From: an uncultured Lachnospiraceae bacterium
Lineage (GTDB): Bacteria; Bacillota; Clostridia; Lachnospirales; Lachnospiraceae
Length of the DNA: 19,116 bases
Reading direction: 5' to 3'
NCBI GenBank assembly: GCA_910579285.1
Contig: CAJTTT010000042.1
Coordinates: 1 to 19,116, forward strand
The notes under the pieces were generated by a model. That model was not told where the DNA came from. It saw nothing but the letters and a program-made list of their open reading frames with translations, and made no database searches. The translations under genes and the position numbers were made by a program. This document shows, in pieces, positions 1 through 6,902 of the stretch (its first letter is position 1; each line of letters starts with the position of its first letter).

Positions 1-863
1 ATTATGTGCTGGTCATCGACTGTGATGAGTTCCTGACCGAGATTGACCTTGACGGTATCGAGCAAGCCATAAAGGAACATCCCCGTGCCATAGGTCTGGT
101 ACTGCGCATCAACTACTGCGAATCAAACGGTATGCTGACTTGTAATCCGGACCGTGTGGAGCGGCTTTTCCACAAACGTTATTATCACTATAATTACACC
201 ATACATGAGCAGGTATGTGATATCAGCACCAACAGCACCTACTGTGAACGTTATGATATCCCTCTCACCCTGGATCATGTGGGTTATGTTGGAAATGAAG
301 ATGCCATGCGCCTGAAAGCAGAACGAAACAATCAGCTGCTTTTTAAAGAAATTGAGAAACATCCTAACGACCCTTACTTCTATTTCCAGGTAGGACAGTC
401 TTACAATCTGATCAGTGACTATGAGAACGCCTATATTTATTATAAAAAGGCTTTTGAACTGCCCCTCAATACAGACGAACTCTGGGTACAGTTCATGGCC
501 ACTACCTTTATCAATACCATGACACACACTGGCCGTTCCGATGAGGCAATGGCGATTTTTGAGCCAATTTACGATCATTTCGCTAACTCTGCGGACTTCT
601 ACTGCAGTATGGGCAACATTTACCTGAATCTGGAAAACCCGCAGCCCCTCAAGGCCATGATGGAATATGTAAAAGCCTCACAGTGTTCTCATGTACGTGA
701 GGAAGGCGCCAATACCTATATTCCCTACTACAATATGGGACTGGTCAACGAAATGCTTGGGAATATCCCCTCCGCGATGACCTTTTATCAAAAATCCGCG
801 GCTTATCATTATCCTCTGGCCATGGAACGCCTGGCCTTATTAAATGGTCAGACGCCTCAATAA
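1..863 (+). CDS. Glycosyltransferase family 2 with TPR repeats, 5' end cut by the window
   Basis: The reading frame is open from the first base (first full codon at 3), so the N-terminus lies outside the window. The visible part begins within the family 2 catalytic domain at YVLVIDCDEF, which aligns with the DXD-like segment IIFPIDTDEI of the next gene. By comparison with that paralogue about 75-80 residues are missing. The rest shares the blocks RYYHY..IHE, LDHVGY and DPYFYFQVGQSY, followed by helical TPR-like repeats to the C-terminus. The GT2-plus-TPR layout is like that of SunS-type glycosyltransferases, which modify proteins. Lying beside flagellin, it probably adds sugar to flagellin; that role is inferred from position. 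The GTG at 6 is an artefact of the window edge and not a real start. The family call is firm and the substrate is not. Confidence 0.85.
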   Translation, partial: YVLVIDCDEFLTEIDLDGIEQAIKEHPRAIGLVLRINYCESNGMLTCNPDRVERLFHKRYYHYNYTIHEQVCDISTNSTYCERYDIPLTLDHVGYVGNEDAMRLKAERNNQLLFKEIEKHPNDPYFYFQVGQSYNLISDYENAYIYYKKAFELPLNTDELWVQFMATTFINTMTHTGRSDEAMAIFEPIYDHFANSADFYCSMGNIYLNLENPQPLKAMMEYVKASQCSHVREEGANTYIPYYNMGLVNEMLGNIPSAMTFYQKSAAYHYPLAMERLALLNGQTPQ

Positions 864-1030
864 AAAGTCGAGCTTCGCTCGATTACGAGATCCGCTTCGC
901 GGACTCGGATAAGCGGAAGGCTTTCCTAATATTATAAAAAGTCGAGCCAAGCTCGATTACGAGATCCGCTTCGCAGCCTCATAACCCCAGAGCAATTTCT
1001 TATACTATAAAAAAGCAGGTTCAAATCTGC
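861..1030. repeat. Tandem hairpin repeat, about 74-bp period
   Basis: Three units begin with TAAAAA at 861, 935 and 1008, at spacings of 74 and 73 bp. Units 1 and 2 are close copies over about 48 bp: each has a hairpin CGAGC-loop-GCTCG (869-881 and 943-955; loop TTC in one, CAA in the other), then GATTACGAGATCCGCTTCGC. In unit 1 the second part folds as CGAG-A-TCCGC/TTC/GCGGA-CTCG (886-907). In unit 2 that hairpin is partly broken. Unit 3 keeps the A-tract and a different hairpin, GCAGGT/TCAA/ATCTGC (1015-1030). Read on the minus strand, each first hairpin is followed by five or six T, as in an intrinsic terminator. The stretch lies between two plus-strand glycosyltransferase genes and has no ORF of its own. 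Confidence 0.8.
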
Positions 1031-1061
1031 CTGTGATTAAAACAATAAAATGGAGACTACT

Positions 1062-2114
1062 ATGATACCCGTTTCTGTATGTATCATCACTAAAAACGAA
1101 GCAGCACACCTGGAAAACTGTCTTGCGGCCCTGCAGCCTTTTCCCTTTGAGGTTGTAGTGGTTGACACCGGTTCTTCTGACCACTCCAAAGATGTCGCCC
1201 GCCAATTTACGGACAAAGTCTTCGACTATACATGGACAGATGATTTCAGCGCCGCCAGAAACTACGCCGCCAGTTGCGCTTCTCACAACATTATCTTTCC
1301 CATTGACACCGATGAGATCATCACCTCCCTTGACTGGGATGCCTTACAGTCCATGCTTGCATCTCATCCAAAGAGCGTAGGATATATCAGGCGTCTGGAT
1401 TACTTTGAGGTTAATTCTGAAATCAGACATTATGACGTCATGATTGAACGGATTTATGACAGACGCTATTATCACTATGAACGCCCCATCCATGAGGTAA
1501 TCCTTCCCCTGTCCAACACTGCCCACACCTCCTATGAGACTTCCATTACCATAGATCATATTGGCTATCTGGGCGGCCAGGAGGCACTGCAAAGTAAAGC
1601 AGAGCGAAATCTTGCCCTGCTCAAAGCAGAAGTAGATAAGGCGCCAGATGACCCATATCCTTATTTTCAGATTGGTCAGAGTTACATGTTGATGCGTAAT
1701 CACCAACAGGCCTGTGAATATTTTAAGGAAGCTCTATTGCGCAATCCTCCCCCTGCCGAAAGCTACACCCGTGTTCTGGTAAATAATTACGGCAATGCCC
1801 TGATTGACACAGACCGGCCTGAGGACGCTATCAAGCTCCTCTCCTATTATGAATATTACGACAACAATATAGATTACCTGTGTATGATCGGCTTAAGCTA
1901 CATGCTGCTGGGACAGCCTCTCAGAGCCCTTCCGGAGTTTGTCAAGGCACTGACAGCCCCCACAAGGGATTCTAACGACCCACGGGTTCCTTCCTACTAT
2001 ATCGGCTATATATACGAATATTATGGCAAGAACGATATCGCCAGGACACACTACCAGAATTGCGGTGACTATGCGCCAGCTATAGAAGCATTGGCACGAC
2101 TCGAAGCGAAGTAA
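1062..2114 (+). CDS. Glycosyltransferase family 2 with C-terminal TPR repeats
   Basis: This 350-residue protein has an N-terminal family 2 domain: SVCIITKNEAAHLENCL (residues 5-21), the nucleotide-binding strand VVVVDTGSSD (31-40), DDFSAARNYA (60-69) and the DXD-like metal/nucleotide site PIDTDEI (80-86). From about residue 195 it is helical with TPR-like units (DPYPYFQIGQSY and onward). I chose ATG 1062, not the upstream in-frame ATG at 1050, because GGAG at 1053-1056 sits at the right distance for 1062 while 1050 has no ribosome binding site. It is a paralogue of the preceding gene, so the pair arose by duplication. It converges on flagellin across a shared terminator. A role in flagellin glycosylation is inferred from position and from SunS-like architecture. 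Neither acceptor nor sugar can be read from the sequence. Confidence 0.9.
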   Translation: MIPVSVCIITKNEAAHLENCLAALQPFPFEVVVVDTGSSDHSKDVARQFTDKVFDYTWTDDFSAARNYAASCASHNIIFPIDTDEIITSLDWDALQSMLASHPKSVGYIRRLDYFEVNSEIRHYDVMIERIYDRRYYHYERPIHEVILPLSNTAHTSYETSITIDHIGYLGGQEALQSKAERNLALLKAEVDKAPDDPYPYFQIGQSYMLMRNHQQACEYFKEALLRNPPPAESYTRVLVNNYGNALIDTDRPEDAIKLLSYYEYYDNNIDYLCMIGLSYMLLGQPLRALPEFVKALTAPTRDSNDPRVPSYYIGYIYEYYGKNDIARTHYQNCGDYAPAIEALARLEAK

Positions 2115-2148
2115 ATTCTCTGGAAGATTAACAGATGGAACAAGTTTG

Positions 2149-2178
2149 ATTGCAAGATTCGCTTCGCGGACTTGGATA
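2149..2178. repeat. Diverged third-site copy of the hairpin repeat
   Basis: This stretch matches the second half of the repeat at 881-911 (about 26 of 30 positions). It folds the same way: CAAG-A-TTCGC/TTC/GCGGA-CTTG (2153-2174). The second base pair is G-C in the 861 copy and A-T here, a compensatory change. Another change leaves a G-T wobble. It lies just after the second glycosyltransferase and before the terminator, a position similar to that of the first copies, which follow the first glycosyltransferase. Confidence 0.65.
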
Positions 2179-2186
2179 TACAGAAA

Positions 2187-2212
2187 AAAGCCCACCCTTT
2201 CGGGTGGGCTTT
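2187..2212. terminator. Bidirectional terminator between glycosyltransferase and flagellin
   Basis: An 11-bp perfect stem, AAAGCCCACCC / GGGTGGGCTTT, with a TTTC loop lies between the convergent stops at 2114 and 2249. On the minus strand it is followed by a run of six T, so it is mainly the flagellin terminator. On the plus strand the T-run is short (TTTGG) and termination is probably weaker. Confidence 0.9.
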
Positions 2213-2248
2213 GGTAGTTTACTTTGCGAACTCTCTCTACTGTAGCAA

Positions 2249-3307
2249 TTAGCCAAGTAAGGACAGTGCCAACTGGTTGGACTGATTTGCCTGTGAAAGC
2301 ATGGAAGTACCAGCCTGCTGTAAGATATTGTTGTTGGAGTACTGAACCATCTCTGTAGCAATATCTGTATCGCGGATAGCTGCCTCTGCAGAAGAGGTGT
2401 TCTCAACGATGTTATCCAGGTTGTTGATTGTGTGCTCTAATCTGTTCTGGATTGCACCGAGGTCAGATCTCTGCTGAGATACTAATACCAGCGCGCCCTT
2501 GATGAATGCATTCAGGGAGTTGAAATCCTGTGCTGTTGCAACGGATGCAGCCTTACCACCATCCAACTTCATGAAGGAGTTGATCAGCTTAGTAGCAACT
2601 GCGCTTGTCATAGTTGCAGAAGAATATGCAGTACCCTTCAATGTAGAGAATGTTGTAGTTGTCTTATTACCAGCTGCACCAATCATAACACTCTGACCAG
2701 ATGACAGTTTTGTGCTGCTATATGTGGTAGCTGTATAAGTTGCTGCCTCATTCTTAACCAGATTGTTGTAAGTAATCTTGGTATACATCTTGTTGTCGAT
2801 GCCTGCTGCAAGACCTGCCATACTCATGTTCTGGATGGAGATGTCGATGTGCTGACCAGCTTCTGCACCAACCTGAAGGCCTTTAATGAAGGAACCATCT
2901 AAGAGGTTCATCTCATTGAAAGTGGTTGTGCTCTGTACACGGTCAACTTCACTCATTAACTGTCTGATCTCAGCCTGGATAGATGCACGATCTGATGTTG
3001 TAAGTGTACCATTCTCACCCTTAACAGCCAGCTCGTTCATTCTCTGTAACATATCCTCAACTTCGTTCAACGCACCTTCAGCTGTCTGTACAACACTGAT
3101 ACCATCCTGTGCGTTAGCGGAAGCCTGTGTAAGACCTCTGATCTGTCTTCTCATCTTCTCGGAAATGGAGAGACCTGCTGCATCATCTGCTGCACGGTTG
3201 ATCTTGTAACCGGAAGATAACTTCTCTGTAGACTTCGCCTGAGAAGATGTTGTCAGTCCTAACATTCTGTTAGAGTTCATCGCTGTAATGTTGTGTTTTA
3301 CTATCAT
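2249..3307 (-). CDS. hag: Flagellin
   Basis: This is the filament subunit, 352 residues, exported through the flagellar type III apparatus. The N-terminal D0/D1 region starts MIVKHNITAMNSNRML and includes LSSGYKINRAADDAAGL (30-46). The C-terminal part has SDLGAIQNRLEHTINNL (281-297) and ends ANQSNQLALSLLG. The middle (about 171-262) is short, variable and rich in Ser/Thr, suiting O-glycosylation. The TLR5-facing segment LQRMNELAVK (87-96) with E113 matches the known agonist pattern (R90, L94, E114 in Salmonella FliC). The frame extends 35 codons upstream, but ATG 3307 is the start: AAGGAGG is correctly spaced and the flagellin family begins here. It has its own sigma-28 promoter and a leader with candidate CsrA sites. 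Its terminator is at 2187-2212. Confidence 0.97.
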   Translation of the reverse strand: MIVKHNITAMNSNRMLGLTTSSQAKSTEKLSSGYKINRAADDAAGLSISEKMRRQIRGLTQASANAQDGISVVQTAEGALNEVEDMLQRMNELAVKGENGTLTTSDRASIQAEIRQLMSEVDRVQSTTTFNEMNLLDGSFIKGLQVGAEAGQHIDISIQNMSMAGLAAGIDNKMYTKITYNNLVKNEAATYTATTYSSTKLSSGQSVMIGAAGNKTTTTFSTLKGTAYSSATMTSAVATKLINSFMKLDGGKAASVATAQDFNSLNAFIKGALVLVSQQRSDLGAIQNRLEHTINNLDNIVENTSSAEAAIRDTDIATEMVQYSNNNILQQAGTSMLSQANQSNQLALSLLG

Positions 3308-3312
3308 AATAT

Positions 3313-3347
3313 ATTCCTCCTTGAATTTTTTGCGGCTTCCTTGCCGC
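3313..3347 (-). promoter_or_regulatory. Flagellin leader: two candidate CsrA-binding hairpins
   Basis: On the minus strand the leader folds two small hairpins that expose GGA in a 6-nt loop: GCGGC-AAGGAA-GCCGC (3347-3332) and ATTC-AAGGAG-GAAT (3326-3313). The second loop is the flagellin Shine-Dalgarno sequence. GGA in a hairpin loop is the core CsrA target, and in Bacillus subtilis the hag leader has two CsrA sites, one over the ribosome binding site. CsrA and its antagonist FliW are encoded in this window. Binding here is inferred from structure and known biology. Confidence 0.6.
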
Positions 3348-3440
3348 CTTTTTTGTTTGTGTGGCTTCGCCTCCGTCCCGTCCGCTGACTTCAGCCCTGC
3401 CACTGACTTCAAGTAAGTATTTTTACTTTACTTGTATTAT

Positions 3441-3467
3441 ATATCGGTGGGAATCCGATATACTTTA
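3441..3467 (-). promoter_or_regulatory. Sigma-28 promoter for flagellin
   Basis: On the minus strand TAAA (3467-3464) is followed by exactly 15 bases and then ACCGATAT (3448-3441), a near-perfect match to the Gram-positive sigma-28/sigma-D consensus TAAA-N15-GCCGATAT. The expected start is near 3434, giving a leader of about 127 nt. Just upstream (3477-3501) are alternating A and T tracts that form a perfect 9-bp AT stem. They fall where an UP element would sit, as known for the B. subtilis hag promoter. Confidence 0.9.
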
Positions 3468-3512
3468 CCCCTCGCCAAAAATTTTTTTAAAATTTTTTAA
3501 AGGGGGAAAAAC

Positions 3513-3989
3513 CTACTTTTTGCTGTCATAAAACTGCGGATCTACATAATTTAACTGGTTCATGTTGTTATAGTAGTTCTGGCTTACTTTCATCTTAGAG
3601 GAGGCCTTGCCGATCTGCTGCCTGCTCCTTTTGAAATAGTTTTCCGCCTGCAGTTTATTGCGCATTCTGGCGGCATTGATGCTCACCACCTTCTCCGTAA
3701 TCTCCGCGATCAGTTTCTGCATCCGCTTGATTTCTTCCCTGTGGGCCGACTTGTTCTGAATCAGTTCTTCCCTGATTCTGTCGTACACCGCCTCGAAGCC
3801 TTCGTCCAAAAGCTCCAGCTTCTCAGCCAGCTCTCCCATCCTGTCCGCGGAGGCATCAAGCGCATCCATATCTATTTCTTCCTGTTTGAACAGACGTTCC
3901 TGCACCTCGTTCTCTTTTATGATCTCGTCAAGAATACGGCTCTTTTTTACCAGACTCTCCACCAGAACCTGCGCACTGCTCAGACCCAT
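3513..3989 (-). CDS. FliT/FlgN-like flagellar export chaperone (probable)
   Basis: This 158-residue, highly charged, almost entirely helical protein (heptad-like from VLVESLVKKSRILDEI through IREELIQNKSAHREEIKRM) has no signal peptide or membrane segment. Its length, helical content and position right after fliS, in the place of fliT in fliD-fliS-fliT operons, suggest a cytoplasmic chaperone for a late export substrate such as FliD. The C-terminal tail (KVSQNYYNNMNQL, then a short polar end) is common among FlgN/FliT-type proteins. A separate, more typical FlgN is encoded at 17157-17675. The start ATG 3989 has AGAGGTGA in front, and the fliS stop is 12 bases upstream. I see no GC-rich terminator after it. 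An AT-rich palindrome that also lies upstream of the flagellin promoter follows the stop. The subfamily is uncertain. Confidence 0.7.
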   Translation of the reverse strand: MGLSSAQVLVESLVKKSRILDEIIKENEVQERLFKQEEIDMDALDASADRMGELAEKLELLDEGFEAVYDRIREELIQNKSAHREEIKRMQKLIAEITEKVVSINAARMRNKLQAENYFKRSRQQIGKASSKMKVSQNYYNNMNQLNYVDPQFYDSKK

Positions 3990-4001
3990 GCCGTCACCTC
4001 T

Positions 4002-4382
4002 CTACCCATGCTGGTTATTTTTCTTCATCACTTCTTTCCAGGTATCCCGGACACTTCTCAAATGCATATTGACCTCTTCCAGAATCGCCGTATCCTTCTT
4101 CATATTCGCCTGAAACAGACGCTGAAGCAGATACACATAAATCCGATCAAAGTCCTCCGCCACCGGATACTTATGATCCAGCGTATTCCGAAACTCTTCA
4201 ATAATGCGCTGCGTTTTTTTTATGTTCACATGCGCCTTCTCGATCTCGCCGTGTTCAATGGCAACAATGGCAATATTGCAAAACTTAATCGCTCCTTCAT
4301 AGAGCATAAGCGTCACTTCCGCCGGGGAAGCCGTCAGAATTTTGTTCGTTTGATATTCCGCAAAGGGGTTGCGTGCCGGCAT
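4002..4382 (-). CDS. fliS: Flagellin export chaperone FliS
   Basis: A 126-residue protein, the usual FliS length. It carries the family signature near the N-terminus, AEYQTNKILTASPAEVTLML followed by YEGAIKFCNIA, and then the four-helix body with HVNIKKTQRIIEEFRNTLD. FliS binds the C-terminal D0 helix of flagellin, keeps it from polymerising in the cytoplasm and passes it to FlhA of the export gate. It lies 49 bases downstream of fliD in the flaG-fliD-fliS operon read from the sigma-28 promoter at 7491-7517. Start ATG 4382 is preceded by AAGGAGGAG at good spacing. Nothing is unusual in the sequence. Confidence 0.97.
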   Translation of the reverse strand: MPARNPFAEYQTNKILTASPAEVTLMLYEGAIKFCNIAIVAIEHGEIEKAHVNIKKTQRIIEEFRNTLDHKYPVAEDFDRIYVYLLQRLFQANMKKDTAILEEVNMHLRSVRDTWKEVMKKNNQHG

Positions 4383-4431
4383 AGCTATTCTCCTCCTTGA
4401 TCCTACCTGCCTGATATCACAAGCTCACTCA

Positions 4432-6882
4432 TCAGCCGCCAAACAGGCTTGCGAGAGAGTTGTTCTTGGACTCCAGTTTCGACAACGCCGTCTCCATAGC
4501 AGAAAACTTCGCATACCACTTGTCAATGTAAGCGTTGAGTTTCTCCTCCTGCTTCTTGATCTTTTCGGTATAGTCGTCGTAGTCCTCTTTCATCTTTTTG
4601 TCGTTATATACGGTGAGTGCGCTGCTCATCTTTGTGGCAGACATCTTCTCCGCCAGGGTGTCATGCATCTCATCCGACAGTCCCACAAAGAAATCCATCA
4701 CTACATCCGGGTTTTTCGAGATCGCATTGCGCAGCCTGTCGGCATTGTTCTTGGTCTTTGCGTCATCCGCGTCACCGTCAATGTGATAGGCATTCTTTTC
4801 ATTATCCGGCGCACCGAAGTACCCCAGCGTATTGATGCCGAAATCCGAGAGGTAGAAGGTTTCCCCGCCGATTTTGAATCCCTGCATCATAGTCATCTTC
4901 ATGGCTGACGCTACGCCGCTCAGGGTGGAATCCCTGCGCAGCAGCGAGTCCTTGATCTTCTTCTCCCACTCCTCAACTTCCGCGTCTGTCAGCGCCTCCT
5001 TCTCCTCTGAGAGCAGAGGCTCGTAGTCCTTTGCAGACTCCGCATTGTAGAGGGAATCCATCTCGTTGATCAGCTCGCTGTAGGACTTGATGAAATCTTT
5101 GATCATATCATAGACGCCGTCCGTATCGGTCTTCGTCGATATGCTCACCTCTTTGTCCGTCACTTCCATAGCAGTGATCGTCATGCCGTTCACCGTCACC
5201 ACGTCATCCTTGGAAGTGTATTCCACGCCGTCCACAACAATCTTGGAATCCGCGCCGTCGATCTTGGTTCCCTTCGCCTCTTTCAGCCAGTCCGCCTTAT
5301 TATCCATCATGTCCTGCGCTGCGGTTACCTTCTTGTCAAACTGCTCCGTAACCTCAGCCGCTGTCAGACCCTGTCCAACGGCCACCTCATTGCCGTCAGC
5401 ATCCTTCTCCATATAGGTTTCCTTGCCATCAGCGTCCTTCGTGTAGGTGAAATGTTTGTTATTCTCATCGATGGCTGCCTGATTGGCATTCTTCTTGTCG
5501 GCATTGTAGCCGTATGCATGATAGAAGCTGTATACGTCTTTGGCGTTTTTGATCTCTGCCTGCTTGTCACTGACAGCCTTGGAAGCGTCCGCAACCGCCT
5601 GCTCCGCATCCTTCACAGCCTGCTGCAGATCAGCGTTGCCGCTGTCCGCCTCCAGATCCTTGCGGGCCTGCTCAAGCGCCTCTTTCTTGCTGTCCAGCGT
5701 TGCCTGCAGATCTTTCAGATCCCCTTCCATACCGCCGGAACGGGCCTTCACATAAACAGGAGTGGTGCCGTCTGCCTCAAACAGCGGATTGCCTTCCTCG
5801 TCTTTGGCCTGCTCATATATGGGAGTCGTGCCATCCGCCTCGAACAGCAGATTTCCGTCCTCATCCTTGGCCTGTACGGGTTCCAGCTTTCCATAAATCT
5901 CATCGTACAGCTTTTCGCCGACTGCCCGTATGTCCGCTTCCGTCATGGTGTCAAAGTCATAAGACGGATCTATATACTTCTGGAACGCATCATACTTGCC
6001 ATCCTCATTCTGCTGGATCTTCTTGAGCATGTCGATGTTATCTTTGTTGGCCTTCTCATAATCTTCATTTTCCTTGGCCAGCTTATCGTTCTGCTCCTTC
6101 ATCGCTTTCAGGCGAGCCAGCGTCTCCTGCTCGATGACTTTCTGGTACTCCGATGTGATCGCATTGCCATTGTCTTTGTCCCTGTACTTCGACCATGTAT
6201 CATATTCGCCGCCGTCGCCGGTCAGCTTATCAATATCGTTGGTGGACAGAAGCTTCAATGTCTTCAGAGCCTCCAGACCCTTCTGGTCATTTCCTGTCAG
6301 GTAGAAATTACCCCCCTCGCCGGATGTCCAGGAGCTGAGATAAATGCGCTGGTTATCCTGATCAAAACTTGCCGTCAGGGACGACTCATCCCCGATCTTC
6401 TTCACGAAGTCATTGATCTTCATGTTCTCATCCACAGCGATGTCCACATAACCGCCGTTGCTGTCGCTGAGACGGATGCTGCCGCTGCCTTTAAATCCAA
6501 GCTGCCCCAAGGTGGCATTGCCCGAATAATTGTAGTTCTTTCCCTCGTTAATCTTTCCGCTGGTCAGCTGTGCCCTTTTGGAAAGGCTTTCCACTTTCAC
6601 GCTGTGGGCGCCGTCCAGTGTTCCTCCCGTCACCTTGATGGCATTGGGATTGGACACCACCGTTTTCTTTTTCATGTAAGAGGACTGCAGACGCATATCG
6701 TCCAGCTTCTGATAGAAACTGTAAATCTTCGTATTCAAAGACTTCCACGCATCCTGTTTCCAGGAAAGCTTGGTCTGCGCCTTCACCAGTTTATTTTTCT
6801 TATAGCTCTGAGCTGAAGCCAGCTCGTTGATAATGCTTTCGGTATCAAGACCCGAGTACATACCTGTGATTCTGATAGCCAT
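4432..6882 (-). CDS. fliD: Filament cap protein FliD (HAP2), oversized
   Basis: FliD caps the growing filament and helps flagellin insert. The N-terminal FliD domain is clear: IRITGMYSGLDTESIINELA (3-22), WKQDAWKSLNTKIYSFYQKL (41-60) and the region to about 210. The C-terminal domain is also clear, ending in a coiled coil with EKIKKQEEKLNAYIDKWYAK (773-792). At 816 residues it is far longer than the roughly 450-550 common in the family. The extra sequence lies at about 235-545 and is acidic, helical (ARLKAMKEQNDKLAKENEDY; KEALEQARKDLEAD) and includes a tandem 21-residue repeat at 338-379. It probably forms an outer, surface-exposed head or stalk. The ATG at 6882 has TAGGAGGAG in front and lies 20 bases after flaG. 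Confidence 0.95.
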   Translation of the reverse strand: MAIRITGMYSGLDTESIINELASAQSYKKNKLVKAQTKLSWKQDAWKSLNTKIYSFYQKLDDMRLQSSYMKKKTVVSNPNAIKVTGGTLDGAHSVKVESLSKRAQLTSGKINEGKNYNYSGNATLGQLGFKGSGSIRLSDSNGGYVDIAVDENMKINDFVKKIGDESSLTASFDQDNQRIYLSSWTSGEGGNFYLTGNDQKGLEALKTLKLLSTNDIDKLTGDGGEYDTWSKYRDKDNGNAITSEYQKVIEQETLARLKAMKEQNDKLAKENEDYEKANKDNIDMLKKIQQNEDGKYDAFQKYIDPSYDFDTMTEADIRAVGEKLYDEIYGKLEPVQAKDEDGNLLFEADGTTPIYEQAKDEEGNPLFEADGTTPVYVKARSGGMEGDLKDLQATLDSKKEALEQARKDLEADSGNADLQQAVKDAEQAVADASKAVSDKQAEIKNAKDVYSFYHAYGYNADKKNANQAAIDENNKHFTYTKDADGKETYMEKDADGNEVAVGQGLTAAEVTEQFDKKVTAAQDMMDNKADWLKEAKGTKIDGADSKIVVDGVEYTSKDDVVTVNGMTITAMEVTDKEVSISTKTDTDGVYDMIKDFIKSYSELINEMDSLYNAESAKDYEPLLSEEKEALTDAEVEEWEKKIKDSLLRRDSTLSGVASAMKMTMMQGFKIGGETFYLSDFGINTLGYFGAPDNEKNAYHIDGDADDAKTKNNADRLRNAISKNPDVVMDFFVGLSDEMHDTLAEKMSATKMSSALTVYNDKKMKEDYDDYTEKIKKQEEKLNAYIDKWYAKFSAMETALSKLESKNNSLASLFGG
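5746..5871 (-). repeat. Two tandem 63-bp coding repeats inside fliD
   Basis: The two units encode AKDE(D/E)GN(L/P)LFEADGTTP(I/V)Y plus two variable residues (residues 338-358 and 359-379). Many third positions differ, so the duplication is not very recent and the protein sequence has been kept. It sits inside the long FliD insertion. Confidence 0.85.
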
Positions 6883-6902
6883 GATCGTCTCCTCCTAACT
6901 GC

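Noticed and set aside
861..983. CRISPR array
   Set aside because: Only two to three units, whose hairpins and flanks are not separated by unique spacers of regular length; no cas genes nearby.
1015..1030. Plus-strand terminator before the second glycosyltransferase
   Set aside because: The hairpin is not followed by a T-run on the plus strand; the T-run is on the minus strand only.
3308..3412. N-terminal extension of flagellin by 35 codons
   Set aside because: These codons lie in the untranslated leader between the sigma-28 promoter and a strong ribosome binding site; flagellins begin at MIVKHN.
5452..6816. Long plus-strand open frame (454 codons) opposite fliD
   Set aside because: It is antisense to a clear FliD, has a composition driven by fliD codon bias, shows no recognisable domain and has no ribosome binding site.
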